Positions 7,066-14,392 of a stretch of 32,202 bases of DNA are shown piece by piece; the first letter of the stretch is position 1; every line of letters begins with the position of its first letter. The translations under genes were made by a program, and so were the position numbers. The stretch comes from CF-161 sp035259145 (GTDB taxonomy: Bacteria > Chloroflexota > Dormibacteria > Dormibacterales > Dormibacteraceae). The notes beneath the pieces are model-generated. The model was not told the origin of the DNA. It saw only the letters and a program-made list of their open reading frames with translations, and searched no databases. The DNA lies in contig DATFWQ010000039.1 in assembly GCA_035259145.1 (NCBI GenBank), forward strand, positions 1-32,202, written 5' to 3'.

Positions 7066-8493
7066 ATGAAGACAGTCACCAGCCTTCCCGAAACCAGGCC
7101 GGCCTCCGGACCCGCGGGTTCGGGCCAGGACGTCGTGATCTTTGGGGCCTCGGGTGATTTGTCGAACCGCAAGATCCTGCCCGCTCTCGGGCGCCTGTCC
7201 GCGAACCGAGATCTCCGCGTGATCGGCGTCGGTCGACGCGCTCTGGACCCAGAGCAGTTTCAAGACCTTGTCGCCCGATCGAGCGGCAGCCCGGCGCTCG
7301 CCGGCAGCGCGAGATGGCTGCAGCTCGACTACACCGCTAAAGACGGCTACCGGCGCCTCGCGGACGCCGGCGAAGCTGATGGCCGTTCGATGGTCTTCTA
7401 TCTCGCAACTCCTCCAGCCGTATTCGGCTCGATTCTGAGTGGCCTCAGCGCGTGCGGACTTGTTCGACGAGGCGATAGCAACCGAGTGGTAGTCGAGAAG
7501 CCCCTGGGCCACGATGCCGCCTCCGCCGCTGCCCTCAACCAGCAGCTGGCACAGCTGTTCGACGAGTCTCAGGTCTATCGGATCGATCACTACCTGGGCA
7601 AGGACACCGTGCAGAACGTGCTGGCCTTCAGGTTCAGCAACCCCCTCTTCGAGTCGGTCTGGAATCGCAACTTCATCGACAGTATTCAGATCACGGCGGC
7701 GGAGCAGATCGATATCGTCGAACGCGCAGGCTACTACGACGAGGTCGGAGCGGTCCGAGACATGGTCCAGAACCACATCCTGCAGATCCTTGCCCTCGTC
7801 ACCATGGAGGCGCCTGGCAGCCTGAACCCGGTTGATACCAGAGCCGCCAAGCTGGCTCTGCTGCGCGCCGTGCATCCACTCGACTCGGGGGCGGCCGTCG
7901 CCGGCCAGTACGATGGTTACCGCGAGACGGAGGGGGTCCCGTCTAACTCACGGCGCGAAACCTACGCCGCCGCAAGGCTATCCATAGAAAACTGGCGCTG
8001 GCAGGGTGTGCCGATCTTCTTTCGGACTGGCAAGGCGCTGGCGCGGGATGTAACCGAGGTGGTGGTTCGGCTCAAGGACGCTCCCCGCCTCCGCATCGGT
8101 GATTCGGCCCTCGACTCGATTCCCACCGTTATCGTGCTTCGCATTCAGCCAGACGAAGGCATTCTCTTGCGCATCGGGGCGAAGCATCCAGGACCCCAGT
8201 TCCAGCTCGTGCCGGCCGCCCTGCGCCTCGATTACAGGGCGGTGGCGAGGGAGCGGGTGCCGGATGCCTACGACAACGTCCTGAGTGAGATCCTGGAGGG
8301 AGCGCAGGTGGAGTTTCCGGGGCCAAGCGAGATCGTGCGGGCTTGGGAGATCGTCGATCCACTTCTCGGCGAGTGGGAGGGCCGTGGTCGGCCAGATCTC
8401 TACGTCCGAGGTTCCTGGGGACCGTCCGCTGCCGACGACCTCATCTCCGTGTACGGCGACGGCCGCTGGCTTGATACGACGGACCTGGCTTAG
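7066..8493 (+). CDS. zwf: Glucose-6-phosphate 1-dehydrogenase
   Basis: A 475-residue enzyme that oxidises glucose 6-phosphate to 6-phosphogluconolactone with NAD(P)+, the entry step of the oxidative pentose phosphate pathway. The dinucleotide-binding motif GASGDLSNRK is at residues 27-36. The active-site signature RIDHYLGK is at residues 172-179, with H175 and K179. EKPLG at residues 144-148 is also conserved. The length is close to the usual 480-500. I chose the ATG at 7066; the frame is open to 6976, but the added residues are not family-like. No gnd, tal or opcA gene lies beside it, which is unusual for zwf. Confidence 0.95.
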   Translation: MKTVTSLPETRPASGPAGSGQDVVIFGASGDLSNRKILPALGRLSANRDLRVIGVGRRALDPEQFQDLVARSSGSPALAGSARWLQLDYTAKDGYRRLADAGEADGRSMVFYLATPPAVFGSILSGLSACGLVRRGDSNRVVVEKPLGHDAASAAALNQQLAQLFDESQVYRIDHYLGKDTVQNVLAFRFSNPLFESVWNRNFIDSIQITAAEQIDIVERAGYYDEVGAVRDMVQNHILQILALVTMEAPGSLNPVDTRAAKLALLRAVHPLDSGAAVAGQYDGYRETEGVPSNSRRETYAAARLSIENWRWQGVPIFFRTGKALARDVTEVVVRLKDAPRLRIGDSALDSIPTVIVLRIQPDEGILLRIGAKHPGPQFQLVPAALRLDYRAVARERVPDAYDNVLSEILEGAQVEFPGPSEIVRAWEIVDPLLGEWEGRGRPDLYVRGSWGPSAADDLISVYGDGRWLDTTDLA

Positions 8494-8511
8494 GAGCCTG
8501 TTGATAGGGAG

Positions 8512-8525
8512 GCACCGAAAGGTGC
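8512..8525. terminator. Hairpin between convergent zwf and monooxygenase genes
   Basis: GCACC-GAAA-GGTGC is a 5-bp stem closed by a GNRA-type tetraloop, between the zwf stop (8493) and the monooxygenase stop (8539). The position suits a bidirectional terminator, although there is no T-tract. Confidence 0.45.
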
Positions 8526-8538
8526 GGAAGCCGGTGTG

Positions 8539-10005
8539 TTACGCCGCAGCAGGGGGTCCGAACCAGGTGGTTAGCGCGTCAGCGAGCCCCCGCTGGGTTA
8601 GGTCTCCCACCCAGGCCACATATCCGTCGGGCCGAATCAACACGGCGGTGGGGGCGGTGACGGCTCCGAGTGCCGGAAGCTCCCACGTACCAACGTATCT
8701 GGCGTCGATCAACTGAACCCGATCTGCCCATGGAGCGATGTCCAAGCCGCCGGGCTCACCGAGGTTGAGCAGCACCGGCCGGGCGTTGTGTAGCAGGGTG
8801 AATACCCGCAGCGGGCCGTTGGCGGTGACCAGGTCGAGATCGGGCATGCGGCGCCCGAGCAGTGGGTGTCCCTCACCGAGGTCGTAACGAATGTCGAGAC
8901 CAGACATCATCGCGGCGAACCGCTTGCGAGGCTCGTCCATGCTCAGCAGCTCGGACATGGTGTCACGCAGGGCGTCCATTCGCGCATCGGAGCGGGTGAG
9001 GGCAGTCTGCGCCATGGTGTTTGCCAACACGCGGGCACCGACCGGGTGCCGCTCGGCATGGTAGGTATCCAGCAGGCTTTCCGGCGATGTCCCCTTGACC
9101 ACCTGGGCCAGCTTCCATCCCAGGTTCACCGCATCCTGTACACCGATGTTGAGGCCCTGCCCTCCGACCGGGTAATGCACGTGTGCGGCGTCGCCGGCAA
9201 GCAGCACGCGTCCCTTGCGGTAGGACGCCGCCTGCCGGGTCATATCGGTAAATCGCGAGATCCAGGTTGGGCTGTGCACCCCGTAGTCCGTTCCCCAGGT
9301 GGCGACGAGCGCTCGGCTGAGATCAGGCAGGGTAGGCTCACCGGTTTGCCCTGCATACAGCTCACTCACCACCACCCCTACCCGCTTTCCGTCCTCCAGC
9401 CTGCCCAGGGCCTGAGTGCCCTTGTCGTCATAGCGAATACCCCACGCCGGCTCCTCGCTCATCTCGACCTCGGCGATCATGGAGCTGACTGACGGATCCC
9501 AGCCGGGGAACTCGATGCCGGCCGCTCTACGGATCACACTGCGTCCTCCGTCGCACCCGACGAGGTAGTCCGCTCGTAGCGACTGGCCGTCGGACAGCTC
9601 GACGTCGACGCCGGTGTCGTCCTGCGCGAAGCCCGTCACCTCACGTTCGCGAGCGATCGGCACCCCCAGCTCGCTGACCCAGGCGGCCAGTATGCGCTCG
9701 AAGTGGCTCTGCCACAGCGCGAGCCCGTAGTTGTGGCGGGTGGGGAAGTCGCCGATGTCCAACCGGATCCCGGCGAACGCCTGGACCTGCATCGCCTGCC
9801 CCTCCGCGAGGAACCGATCGGCGATGCCGCGCTGATCGAGCACCTCGATGGTGCGCGAGTGCAGACCCCTGGAGCGCGAGCCGTCGAGCTCCTGGCTGGC
9901 CCGCCGCTCGACAATCGCAACCTCGACCCCCGCCAGGGCCAACTCGCCCGCCAACATCAGCCCCGTCGGACCTCCTCCGGCGATCACCACCGCATGCTCG
10001 GTCAT
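8539..10005 (-). CDS. FAD-dependent aromatic monooxygenase, PheA/TfdB family (PgaE/Rox-like)
   Basis: A 488-residue class A flavoprotein monooxygenase. The FAD-binding GGGPTG motif is at residues 10-15. The DG motif is in LVGCDGGRSVIRRAAG, and the GD motif is in GRVLLAGDAAHVHYPVGGQG, followed by GVQDAVNLGWKLA. The C-terminal thioredoxin-like domain ends with TAVLIRPDGYVAWVGDL, as in PgaE-type polyketide hydroxylases and rifampicin monooxygenases. The enzyme would hydroxylate a bulky aromatic substrate using NAD(P)H and oxygen. The ATG at 10005 has GGAGTG 5 nt upstream. An in-frame ATG at 10158 has a stronger AAGGAG site but adds 51 residues not typical of the family. A 19-bp inverted repeat in the promoter hints at rifamycin control. 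It is divergent from the AhpD-like selenoprotein gene. Confidence 0.88.
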   Translation of the reverse strand: MTEHAVVIAGGGPTGLMLAGELALAGVEVAIVERRASQELDGSRSRGLHSRTIEVLDQRGIADRFLAEGQAMQVQAFAGIRLDIGDFPTRHNYGLALWQSHFERILAAWVSELGVPIAREREVTGFAQDDTGVDVELSDGQSLRADYLVGCDGGRSVIRRAAGIEFPGWDPSVSSMIAEVEMSEEPAWGIRYDDKGTQALGRLEDGKRVGVVVSELYAGQTGEPTLPDLSRALVATWGTDYGVHSPTWISRFTDMTRQAASYRKGRVLLAGDAAHVHYPVGGQGLNIGVQDAVNLGWKLAQVVKGTSPESLLDTYHAERHPVGARVLANTMAQTALTRSDARMDALRDTMSELLSMDEPRKRFAAMMSGLDIRYDLGEGHPLLGRRMPDLDLVTANGPLRVFTLLHNARPVLLNLGEPGGLDIAPWADRVQLIDARYVGTWELPALGAVTAPTAVLIRPDGYVAWVGDLTQRGLADALTTWFGPPAAA

Positions 10006-10080
10006 CGCGACACTCCGGCCGGATACGTCGACAACAACACACGCATTTCGTGCCTCCCATTCCGCAAGTTCTGTGCTTCG

Positions 10081-10123
10081 GGCGGCGATTATGCGGCACG
10101 ACCCGGGGCTTGCTACAAGCCCC
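10081..10123 (-). promoter_or_regulatory. Candidate promoter with 19-bp inverted repeat (RAE-like)
   Basis: GGGGCTTG-CTA-CAAGCCCC at 10105-10123 is a perfect inverted repeat 100 bp before the monooxygenase start. Read toward the gene, TTGTAG inside the repeat could be a -35 element and CATAAT at 10093-10088 a -10 element, with 19 bp between; transcription would begin near 10081. The repeat resembles, from memory, the rifamycin-associated element found before rifamycin-inactivating genes in actinobacteria. The match to that consensus has not been computed. Confidence 0.5.
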
Positions 10124-10243
10124 CCGGTGCCGTATATATTGGAGGTGGAGAGGGGCATGTTCTCTCCTTCTCGGTAGTCCTCCGCCATGGACTGACAACT
10201 CCTCGCAAAGCGGCGGAGCGCCGCGTACGGCGGCGGCGTCACC

Positions 10244-10256
10244 GATAATGCTGGCG
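10244..10256 (+). promoter_or_regulatory. -10 element placing transcription start on the GTG codon (leaderless)
   Basis: GATAAT at 10244-10249 is a good -10 hexamer. Standard spacing puts +1 at 10256, which is the G of the GTG start codon of the AhpD-like gene. No ribosome binding site precedes this GTG, which agrees with a leaderless mRNA. No -35 match is visible. Confidence 0.45.
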
Positions 10257-10867
10257 TGAGCGAAACCAAACCACGCGACGCGTGGGTCGAGCTGATCTCC
10301 GCGGACGAGCTGGCAATCAAGATGGCTGCCAACCCCAGCGCGCGGAGCCTCTACGACTTCGGGTTCGTGGCCAATATGGCCCGGCTTATGCGCACCCACC
10401 CGCGTATCGCGGCGACCTGGGGCGCCCACTACCTTTCGGTCATGGACGAGGGGGGCGCCCTGACCCGGCCGGAAAAGGAGATGGTGGCCGCAGTCGCGGC
10501 TGCGGCTCAGGACTGCCATTATTGAACGCAGTCGCACACCGAGTTTCTCCGTGCAGAGAAAGGCGACCCGGAACTGGTCCAGGCGATCAAGGAGACGCGG
10601 TGGAGTGAGCTGCCAGGGCTGTCGGCCCGTCAGCGTGCCCTTTGCGCTGTGGCCGAGAAGCTCTCGGCCGCTCCGACCAGGATGACGGAGGAAGACTGGC
10701 GACCGCTGCGCGAGCTCGACTTCGACGACAGGGCGCTTCTCGAGGTGGGCCACATCGTCGGGGTCTTCAACTACCTGACCCGAATGGCGGACGGCTTCGG
10801 CTTGAGGCTTGATTCCCAGACGGAGCGTGCCTCGCAAACTGGTGAGCCGCTTCGGCACAGGTCCTGA
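10256..10867 (+). CDS. AhpD-like peroxidase-related selenoprotein (UGA at codon 90)
   Basis: A 203-residue protein of the AhpD/carboxymuconolactone decarboxylase fold (peroxidase-related type), if UGA at 10523-10525 is read as selenocysteine. Before the UGA the protein ends AAAAQDCHY; after it the same frame continues TQSHTEFLRAEKGDPELV for another 113 codons with clear family character (RWSELPGLSARQRALC, GHIVGVFNYLTRMADG). The UGA replaces the second Cys of CxxC, giving C87-x2-U90-x3-H94, with E75 twelve residues before C87. These spacings equal those of the Glu-Cys-Cys-His relay of mycobacterial AhpD. A SECIS-like hairpin follows. The likely role is thiol/selenol peroxide reduction or disulfide chemistry. 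A stop-codon pseudogene is the alternative; conserved relay residues and the hairpin argue against it. Confidence 0.85.
10531..10567 (+). promoter_or_regulatory. SECIS-like stem-loop of the AhpD-like selenoprotein
   Basis: The lower stem is GTCGC (10531-10535) with GCGAC (10563-10567). The upper stem is TTTCTC (10544-10549) with GAGAAA (10556-10561). Both are perfect, and the apical loop is CGTGCA. The loop begins 24 nt after the UGA and has G at its second position, which fits the bacterial SECIS model (small apical loop with an early G, about 16-37 nt after UGA). It lies inside the coding sequence, as bacterial SECIS elements do. Confidence 0.75.
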
Positions 10868-11492
10868 CGCGGTCCCGACGGCCGAGCGCCTCGCCGCCGT
10901 CGCCGGTGTCGCGGTCCCTCCGCTTGCAGCGGTCGCGGTGGCTGTCATCGGCGTGCAGACCCCCGGATACGACCCTGTCCACAGAACGGTCAGCCGGCTG
11001 GCCGAGCCCGGCGCACCCTACAGCCTGGCTGTGAAGCTCATACTGGCTGCGCTGGGCCTATCTATCATCGCTGTGGCCTGGACGCTCGACCGCAGGCTCA
11101 CCGGCAGGGGAGCGGCCGGTGTGCGTTCGCTTGCCATCGCCGGGGCCGCGCTGGTCGGCGTGGCGTTCGTGAGCCGGGACGCTGCCCACCCGGCGGTCCT
11201 CGCCACCCACCGCCTCATCGCGATCGTACTGTTTTGCGCACTGGCGATCGCGCCACTGCTTGCTGCGGGCCGGCTGCGCCGAGACCCGGCTTTCAGCGCT
11301 TACGCCACCCCATCAGTGGCGACCTCAGGCGTCTCGATCGCCCTCATCGCCATCGCGGTCGCAGGTGTGGTGGTGGGTGGCCTCCCCTCGGGCGCCTGGG
11401 AGCGAACCTTCATCGGGCTCAACCTGGTCTGGATGACGCTGCTGTCGGTCCGCCTGATGAGGGCGAGACCCGCAAGCCTTACCTGTAGATGA
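10827..11492 (+). CDS. DUF998-like multi-pass membrane protein
   Basis: A membrane protein of about 221 residues with roughly six hydrophobic helices, starting with LAAVAGVAVPPLAAVAVAVIG and ending with TFIGLNLVWMTLLSVRLM. The first loop holds PGYDPVHRTVSRLAEPGAPYS, the signature region of DUF998 proteins (P-G-Y-D-P..T-I-S-x-L). DUF998 function is not known. The start is uncertain: TTG 10809, GTG 10827 and GTG 10842 are in frame, and all overlap the end of the selenoprotein gene, so the two are probably co-transcribed. Its stop at 11492 overlaps the 3' end of the convergent CHAP hydrolase gene by 14 bp. Confidence 0.75.
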   Translation: MPRKLVSRFGTGPDAVPTAERLAAVAGVAVPPLAAVAVAVIGVQTPGYDPVHRTVSRLAEPGAPYSLAVKLILAALGLSIIAVAWTLDRRLTGRGAAGVRSLAIAGAALVGVAFVSRDAAHPAVLATHRLIAIVLFCALAIAPLLAAGRLRRDPAFSAYATPSVATSGVSIALIAIAVAGVVVGGLPSGAWERTFIGLNLVWMTLLSVRLMRARPASLTCR

Positions 11493-12420
11493 ATCCGACC
11501 AGGGGCACCTGGCCGGGCTTGATCGTTCTCCGGTCGACCACGGCCCAGCCCGAGAAGTTCATCTCCGAGACGGTCCAGGACCCGTCACCGTTCACCGCCT
11601 CCACGTACGCCACGTGCCCAAACCAGCTCTCACGCGTCACCATGATCGCGCCCACTTGCGCCGCCTGACCTTCTGAGAATCCATATGCGCGGGCGTTGGG
11701 CCACCACTCGATCGCATTCCCGAACCACGGCACGAATCGCTTCGTGGCCACATACCAGGTGCAGTAGCCATACGAGAAGTGGTTCGGCCAGGGACCTGTC
11801 GGCGCCGTAATCGACACTCTGCTCGCGGCCTGAGTCGCCTGGGCCTGCGCCGCCAGCGCAGCGGCACGCGCTCTGACCACAGCGTCGAGGGCTGCGTTGC
11901 GGAGCGCCAGCGTGCGAGCCGCGACCTGGGCGGCCTCGTCGCGAGCGGCCTGCACCAGCCCAAGCTTGACGCTCATCTGGCTGCGTGACTGCTCGTCCAG
12001 CCTCCTCAGCTGCCGGGCCTGATCGAGCAGGCTTCCCTGCTTGTGGACCACCAGCCGGGCTTGTGCAAGCTCGCCAAGCAGCTGGTTGAGGCTGCGGGCC
12101 TGGATCAAGGTCGTCAGGCGCAATGCCGGCTGCTCGTATTCCAGACGAGCCAGCGACCCCAGGCGCTTGCTCAGCTCCTCCTCACGCTGGCGCTCGGCAG
12201 TGATCTGACGGTTTAGCCGGTCGACGTCGGCCTGGGCGCGCTCGACCTGATCGTTGAGGTCGTTCAGCTTGGCCTCGTCCGAGTCGAGCTGCTGGTTCAG
12301 CTGCGCCAGCTGTTGCGCCGGGCTTGGGCTCGCCGGGTCCGCGAAGGCCGACCTCGCGTTCGAGGGGATCGCCGAGCTGGCCACGAGGACAGCCGTGAGC
12401 AGAATGCAAGTCCGATTCAT
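11479..12420 (-). CDS. Secreted coiled-coil CHAP-domain peptidoglycan hydrolase, PcsB-like
   Basis: A 313-residue exported hydrolase. Residues 1-27 are a signal peptide with a likely cleavage after SAFA. Residues 31-200 form a long coiled coil (QQLAQLNQQLDSDEAKLNDL and following repeats). Residues 210-313 are a CHAP amidase/endopeptidase domain with catalytic C220 in YGYCTWYVA and H269 in WFGHVAYV. This is the PcsB/RipC architecture: the coiled coil holds the catalytic domain inactive until FtsX moves it at the septum. The ATG overlaps the ftsX stop as ATGA, so all three genes form one coupled operon. This gene order strongly supports the hydrolase being the direct FtsEX partner in cell-wall splitting during division. 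Confidence 0.92.
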   Translation of the reverse strand: MNRTCILLTAVLVASSAIPSNARSAFADPASPSPAQQLAQLNQQLDSDEAKLNDLNDQVERAQADVDRLNRQITAERQREEELSKRLGSLARLEYEQPALRLTTLIQARSLNQLLGELAQARLVVHKQGSLLDQARQLRRLDEQSRSQMSVKLGLVQAARDEAAQVAARTLALRNAALDAVVRARAAALAAQAQATQAASRVSITAPTGPWPNHFSYGYCTWYVATKRFVPWFGNAIEWWPNARAYGFSEGQAAQVGAIMVTRESWFGHVAYVEAVNGDGSWTVSEMNFSGWAVVDRRTIKPGQVPLVGFIYR

Positions 12421-13325
12421 CGTGGCAACCTCACGAACAAGCTGCAGGCACCGAGGGCAACCACGCTGCTGCCCAGGGTGGCGGCCCTGATGGCCGCGAC
12501 GGCGCCTGTCGCACTACCCAGCTGAAGGAAGGGCACGTACGTGTTGACTGCGGGCACAACGTGATCGCCGACGAAGGTCAGGGTCAAGGAGGCGACGACG
12601 GTCCCCGTGACCGCGAGAGCCACCGCCTCCAGGAGGACCGGGAGCCGGATAACCGGCCGTGGCGTCCCGACCAGCGTCAGAATGCGGAGCTCCGCTCTGC
12701 GAGCGCGGATCTCGCTGCGGAGGAGCACAAACGCGACCAGGCTCGCCACGGCCAGCGCTGCGAGGGCGATGCCAACCACGACGCCCTGCGCCATCGAGAG
12801 AAACGCGCTCAGGTGGCGTCCCTCCGCCGGGGTGTAGGAGGAGGGGACGTCGCGGTCTGTCGCCGGGTCGTGCGTAACGAGAGTGGTCACCTGCTCGGCC
12901 GCGGACGGGTCGGAGAGGTCCACGACGAGACTGGCGGGGAACGGGTTTACGTCGCTGTTGTCTGCGATGGTGGCAAGAGTGCTGTTGTGACGCGCCAGCG
13001 CCAGTGCCTCTGCCTTGCTCCGGTACGTGACGTGACGCACGCCTGGTAGTGCGGCGATCTCGCCCTTGAGGGCGCTTACCTGGTCCGCTCCGGCGGTGTC
13101 AGCGAGGAAGACCTGGAACTCGGAGGCTGCGCGCACCTGTTCGCTGAGGCTCCGCTCCGACAAGACCAGGAACAGCTCGGCCCCGGCCGCCAGTGAGAGC
13201 ACTCCGCCGATCGCCGCAGCGGTGGCCAACCACGCCCCAAGGCGTCCGCGCCAGCAGCGGACGCAGTAGGCGAAGACGTTGAAGGCGTAGCGCCCAGCCC
13301 ATACGACGTTGGCTAAGTGGCTCAA
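12417..13325 (-). CDS. ftsX: Cell division protein FtsX
   Basis: A 302-residue permease-like protein that transmits FtsE ATPase cycles across the membrane to a wall hydrolase. It has the FtsX layout: a cytoplasmic N-terminus, one helix near residues 30-55 (AWLATAAAIGGVLSLAAGAEL), an extracellular domain of about 110 residues with the FQVFL and LPGVRHVTYRSKAEAL stretches, then three helices in the C-terminal FtsX domain. EIRARRAELRILTLVGTPRPVIRLPVL is the conserved cytoplasmic loop. The gene starts within the ftsE stop (ATGA) and ends within the hydrolase start. Confidence 0.94.
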   Translation of the reverse strand: MSHLANVVWAGRYAFNVFAYCVRCWRGRLGAWLATAAAIGGVLSLAAGAELFLVLSERSLSEQVRAASEFQVFLADTAGADQVSALKGEIAALPGVRHVTYRSKAEALALARHNSTLATIADNSDVNPFPASLVVDLSDPSAAEQVTTLVTHDPATDRDVPSSYTPAEGRHLSAFLSMAQGVVVGIALAALAVASLVAFVLLRSEIRARRAELRILTLVGTPRPVIRLPVLLEAVALAVTGTVVASLTLTFVGDHVVPAVNTYVPFLQLGSATGAVAAIRAATLGSSVVALGACSLFVRLPR

Positions 13326-14065
13326 CTCGCCACCTTGAGCAGCGTGGGCTGAAGGCGGACTTCTCGTGCCGTGTAGCTGGACAGCACGAACTCGTCGTGC
13401 GTGGCCATCACCACGGTGCTGCCCATCTCGTTGAGCTGGCCGAACAGCTCCATGATCTCGGCGCTACTCTGACTGTCGACGTTGCCAGTGGGCTCATCCG
13501 CAAGCAGCACTCTCGGCTGGTGGGCTATGGCGCGCGCAACCGCCACCCGCTGCTGCTGTCCACCCGAAAGCGTTCCGGGAAACTCGTGCAGCTTGTCCTT
13601 GAGCCCAACCAGCTCGAGCGCCTCGATGGCGCACGCTCTGGCGTTGCGGGTGCGAGCATGGGCAAGCTGAAGGGGAAGGAGAACGTTCTCGAGCGAGGTC
13701 AGGTGGGGCAGCAGCTCGTACGTCTGAAAAACACAGCCGACCCGGCGCCGGATCGTGTCCGTCTGCCAGCCCTGCAACCTGTGCACCGCGATGCCGTCGA
13801 CCAGCACCCAGCCCGTATCGGGCCGCACCACGCCGAAGAGGACCCTGAGCAGTGTCGTCTTGCCGGCACCCGATGGGCCGACCACGTACACGAATTCGCC
13901 GGGGTTGATGTGGAGGTCGAACGAGCTGAGTACGGGCGCGCCTCCGTATCCTGCGGTAACGTTTCGCAGCTGAATCGAACCGGGAGCGCCGACGACGTCG
14001 GTGGTGGTCGGTCCTCCAAGCCTCATCTGCAGCGTGTCGCGCACGCGACGCATAAGGTCTGGCAT
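13322..14065 (-). CDS. ftsE: Cell division ATP-binding protein FtsE
   Basis: A 247-residue ABC ATPase that pairs with FtsX. Walker A is GPSGAGKT at residues 63-70, the signature LSGGQQQR is at 166-173, Walker B VLLADEP is at 186-192, and the H-loop is in MATHDEF. The first 29 residues (through GAPG) are an extension beyond the usual FtsE start; an internal ATG at 14026 (MRLGGPTT) would shorten it. TYELLPHLTSLENV and the GNVDSQSS stretch after Walker B fit FtsE better than general exporters. It is the first gene of the ftsE-ftsX-hydrolase operon. Confidence 0.93.
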   Translation of the reverse strand: MPDLMRRVRDTLQMRLGGPTTTDVVGAPGSIQLRNVTAGYGGAPVLSSFDLHINPGEFVYVVGPSGAGKTTLLRVLFGVVRPDTGWVLVDGIAVHRLQGWQTDTIRRRVGCVFQTYELLPHLTSLENVLLPLQLAHARTRNARACAIEALELVGLKDKLHEFPGTLSGGQQQRVAVARAIAHQPRVLLADEPTGNVDSQSSAEIMELFGQLNEMGSTVVMATHDEFVLSSYTAREVRLQPTLLKVAS

Positions 14066-14392
14066 GGTGGTGGGTGCCCTAGTCCTTTCCCCCCTCGGGC
14101 ACAGGTGCCCAGATTAGCGCATCCGGGAAGGGGTTTCATCCCCCAGATGTCCCAGATGTCCTGAATGTTGCGAACGGATGTGCGGCCTCGCACGTCGAGT
14201 GCTGGTTCGAATACGCGGTCCTGCTTCATGACGCAGCAGCGCGAGAAAGCCTGATTGCGATGATCCCCAAAGACCCGTTAGCGGAGGCGGAAGCGCCCCC
14301 TTTACGGAAAGGGAGCCTTTGTCAGCAGGTTGAAGCGCACCATTTCCGGAAGGTGGGCCTTTCGACTTCTACCTCGGACTCTGATGCAGGCG
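14066..14392. promoter_or_regulatory. Hairpin-rich intergenic region upstream of ftsE
   Basis: About 330 bp without a gene between the ftsE start and the ThDP-enzyme stop, both minus-strand. It contains a GGGCAC-AG-GTGCCC hairpin (about 14094-14110), a 9-bp tandem repeat CCCAGATGT (14142-14159, with a decayed third copy), a GGCG-GAAG-CGCC hairpin (14286-14297), and a CCCTTT-ACGG-AAAGGG hairpin (14298-14313). The last two abut and may terminate the upstream gene. The ftsE promoter must lie here, but no confident match was found. Confidence 0.45.
14298..14313 (-). terminator. Candidate terminator hairpin after the ThDP-enzyme gene
   Basis: A perfect 6-bp stem, CCCTTT with AAAGGG around a 4-nt loop, directly joined to a second 4-bp GC hairpin. 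It lies 80 bp past the stop of the minus-strand ThDP-enzyme gene. No T-run follows. Confidence 0.4.

Noticed and set aside
10523..10525. Reading the UGA in the AhpD-like gene as a nonsense mutation
   Set aside because: The UGA sits exactly at the catalytic Cys position, the frame stays intact for 113 codons, and a SECIS-like hairpin follows, so decay is less likely than recoding.
14195..14225. GGTTCGAATAC resembling a tRNA T-loop
   Set aside because: The flanking bases do not form a T-stem, and no acceptor or anticodon arm can be drawn.
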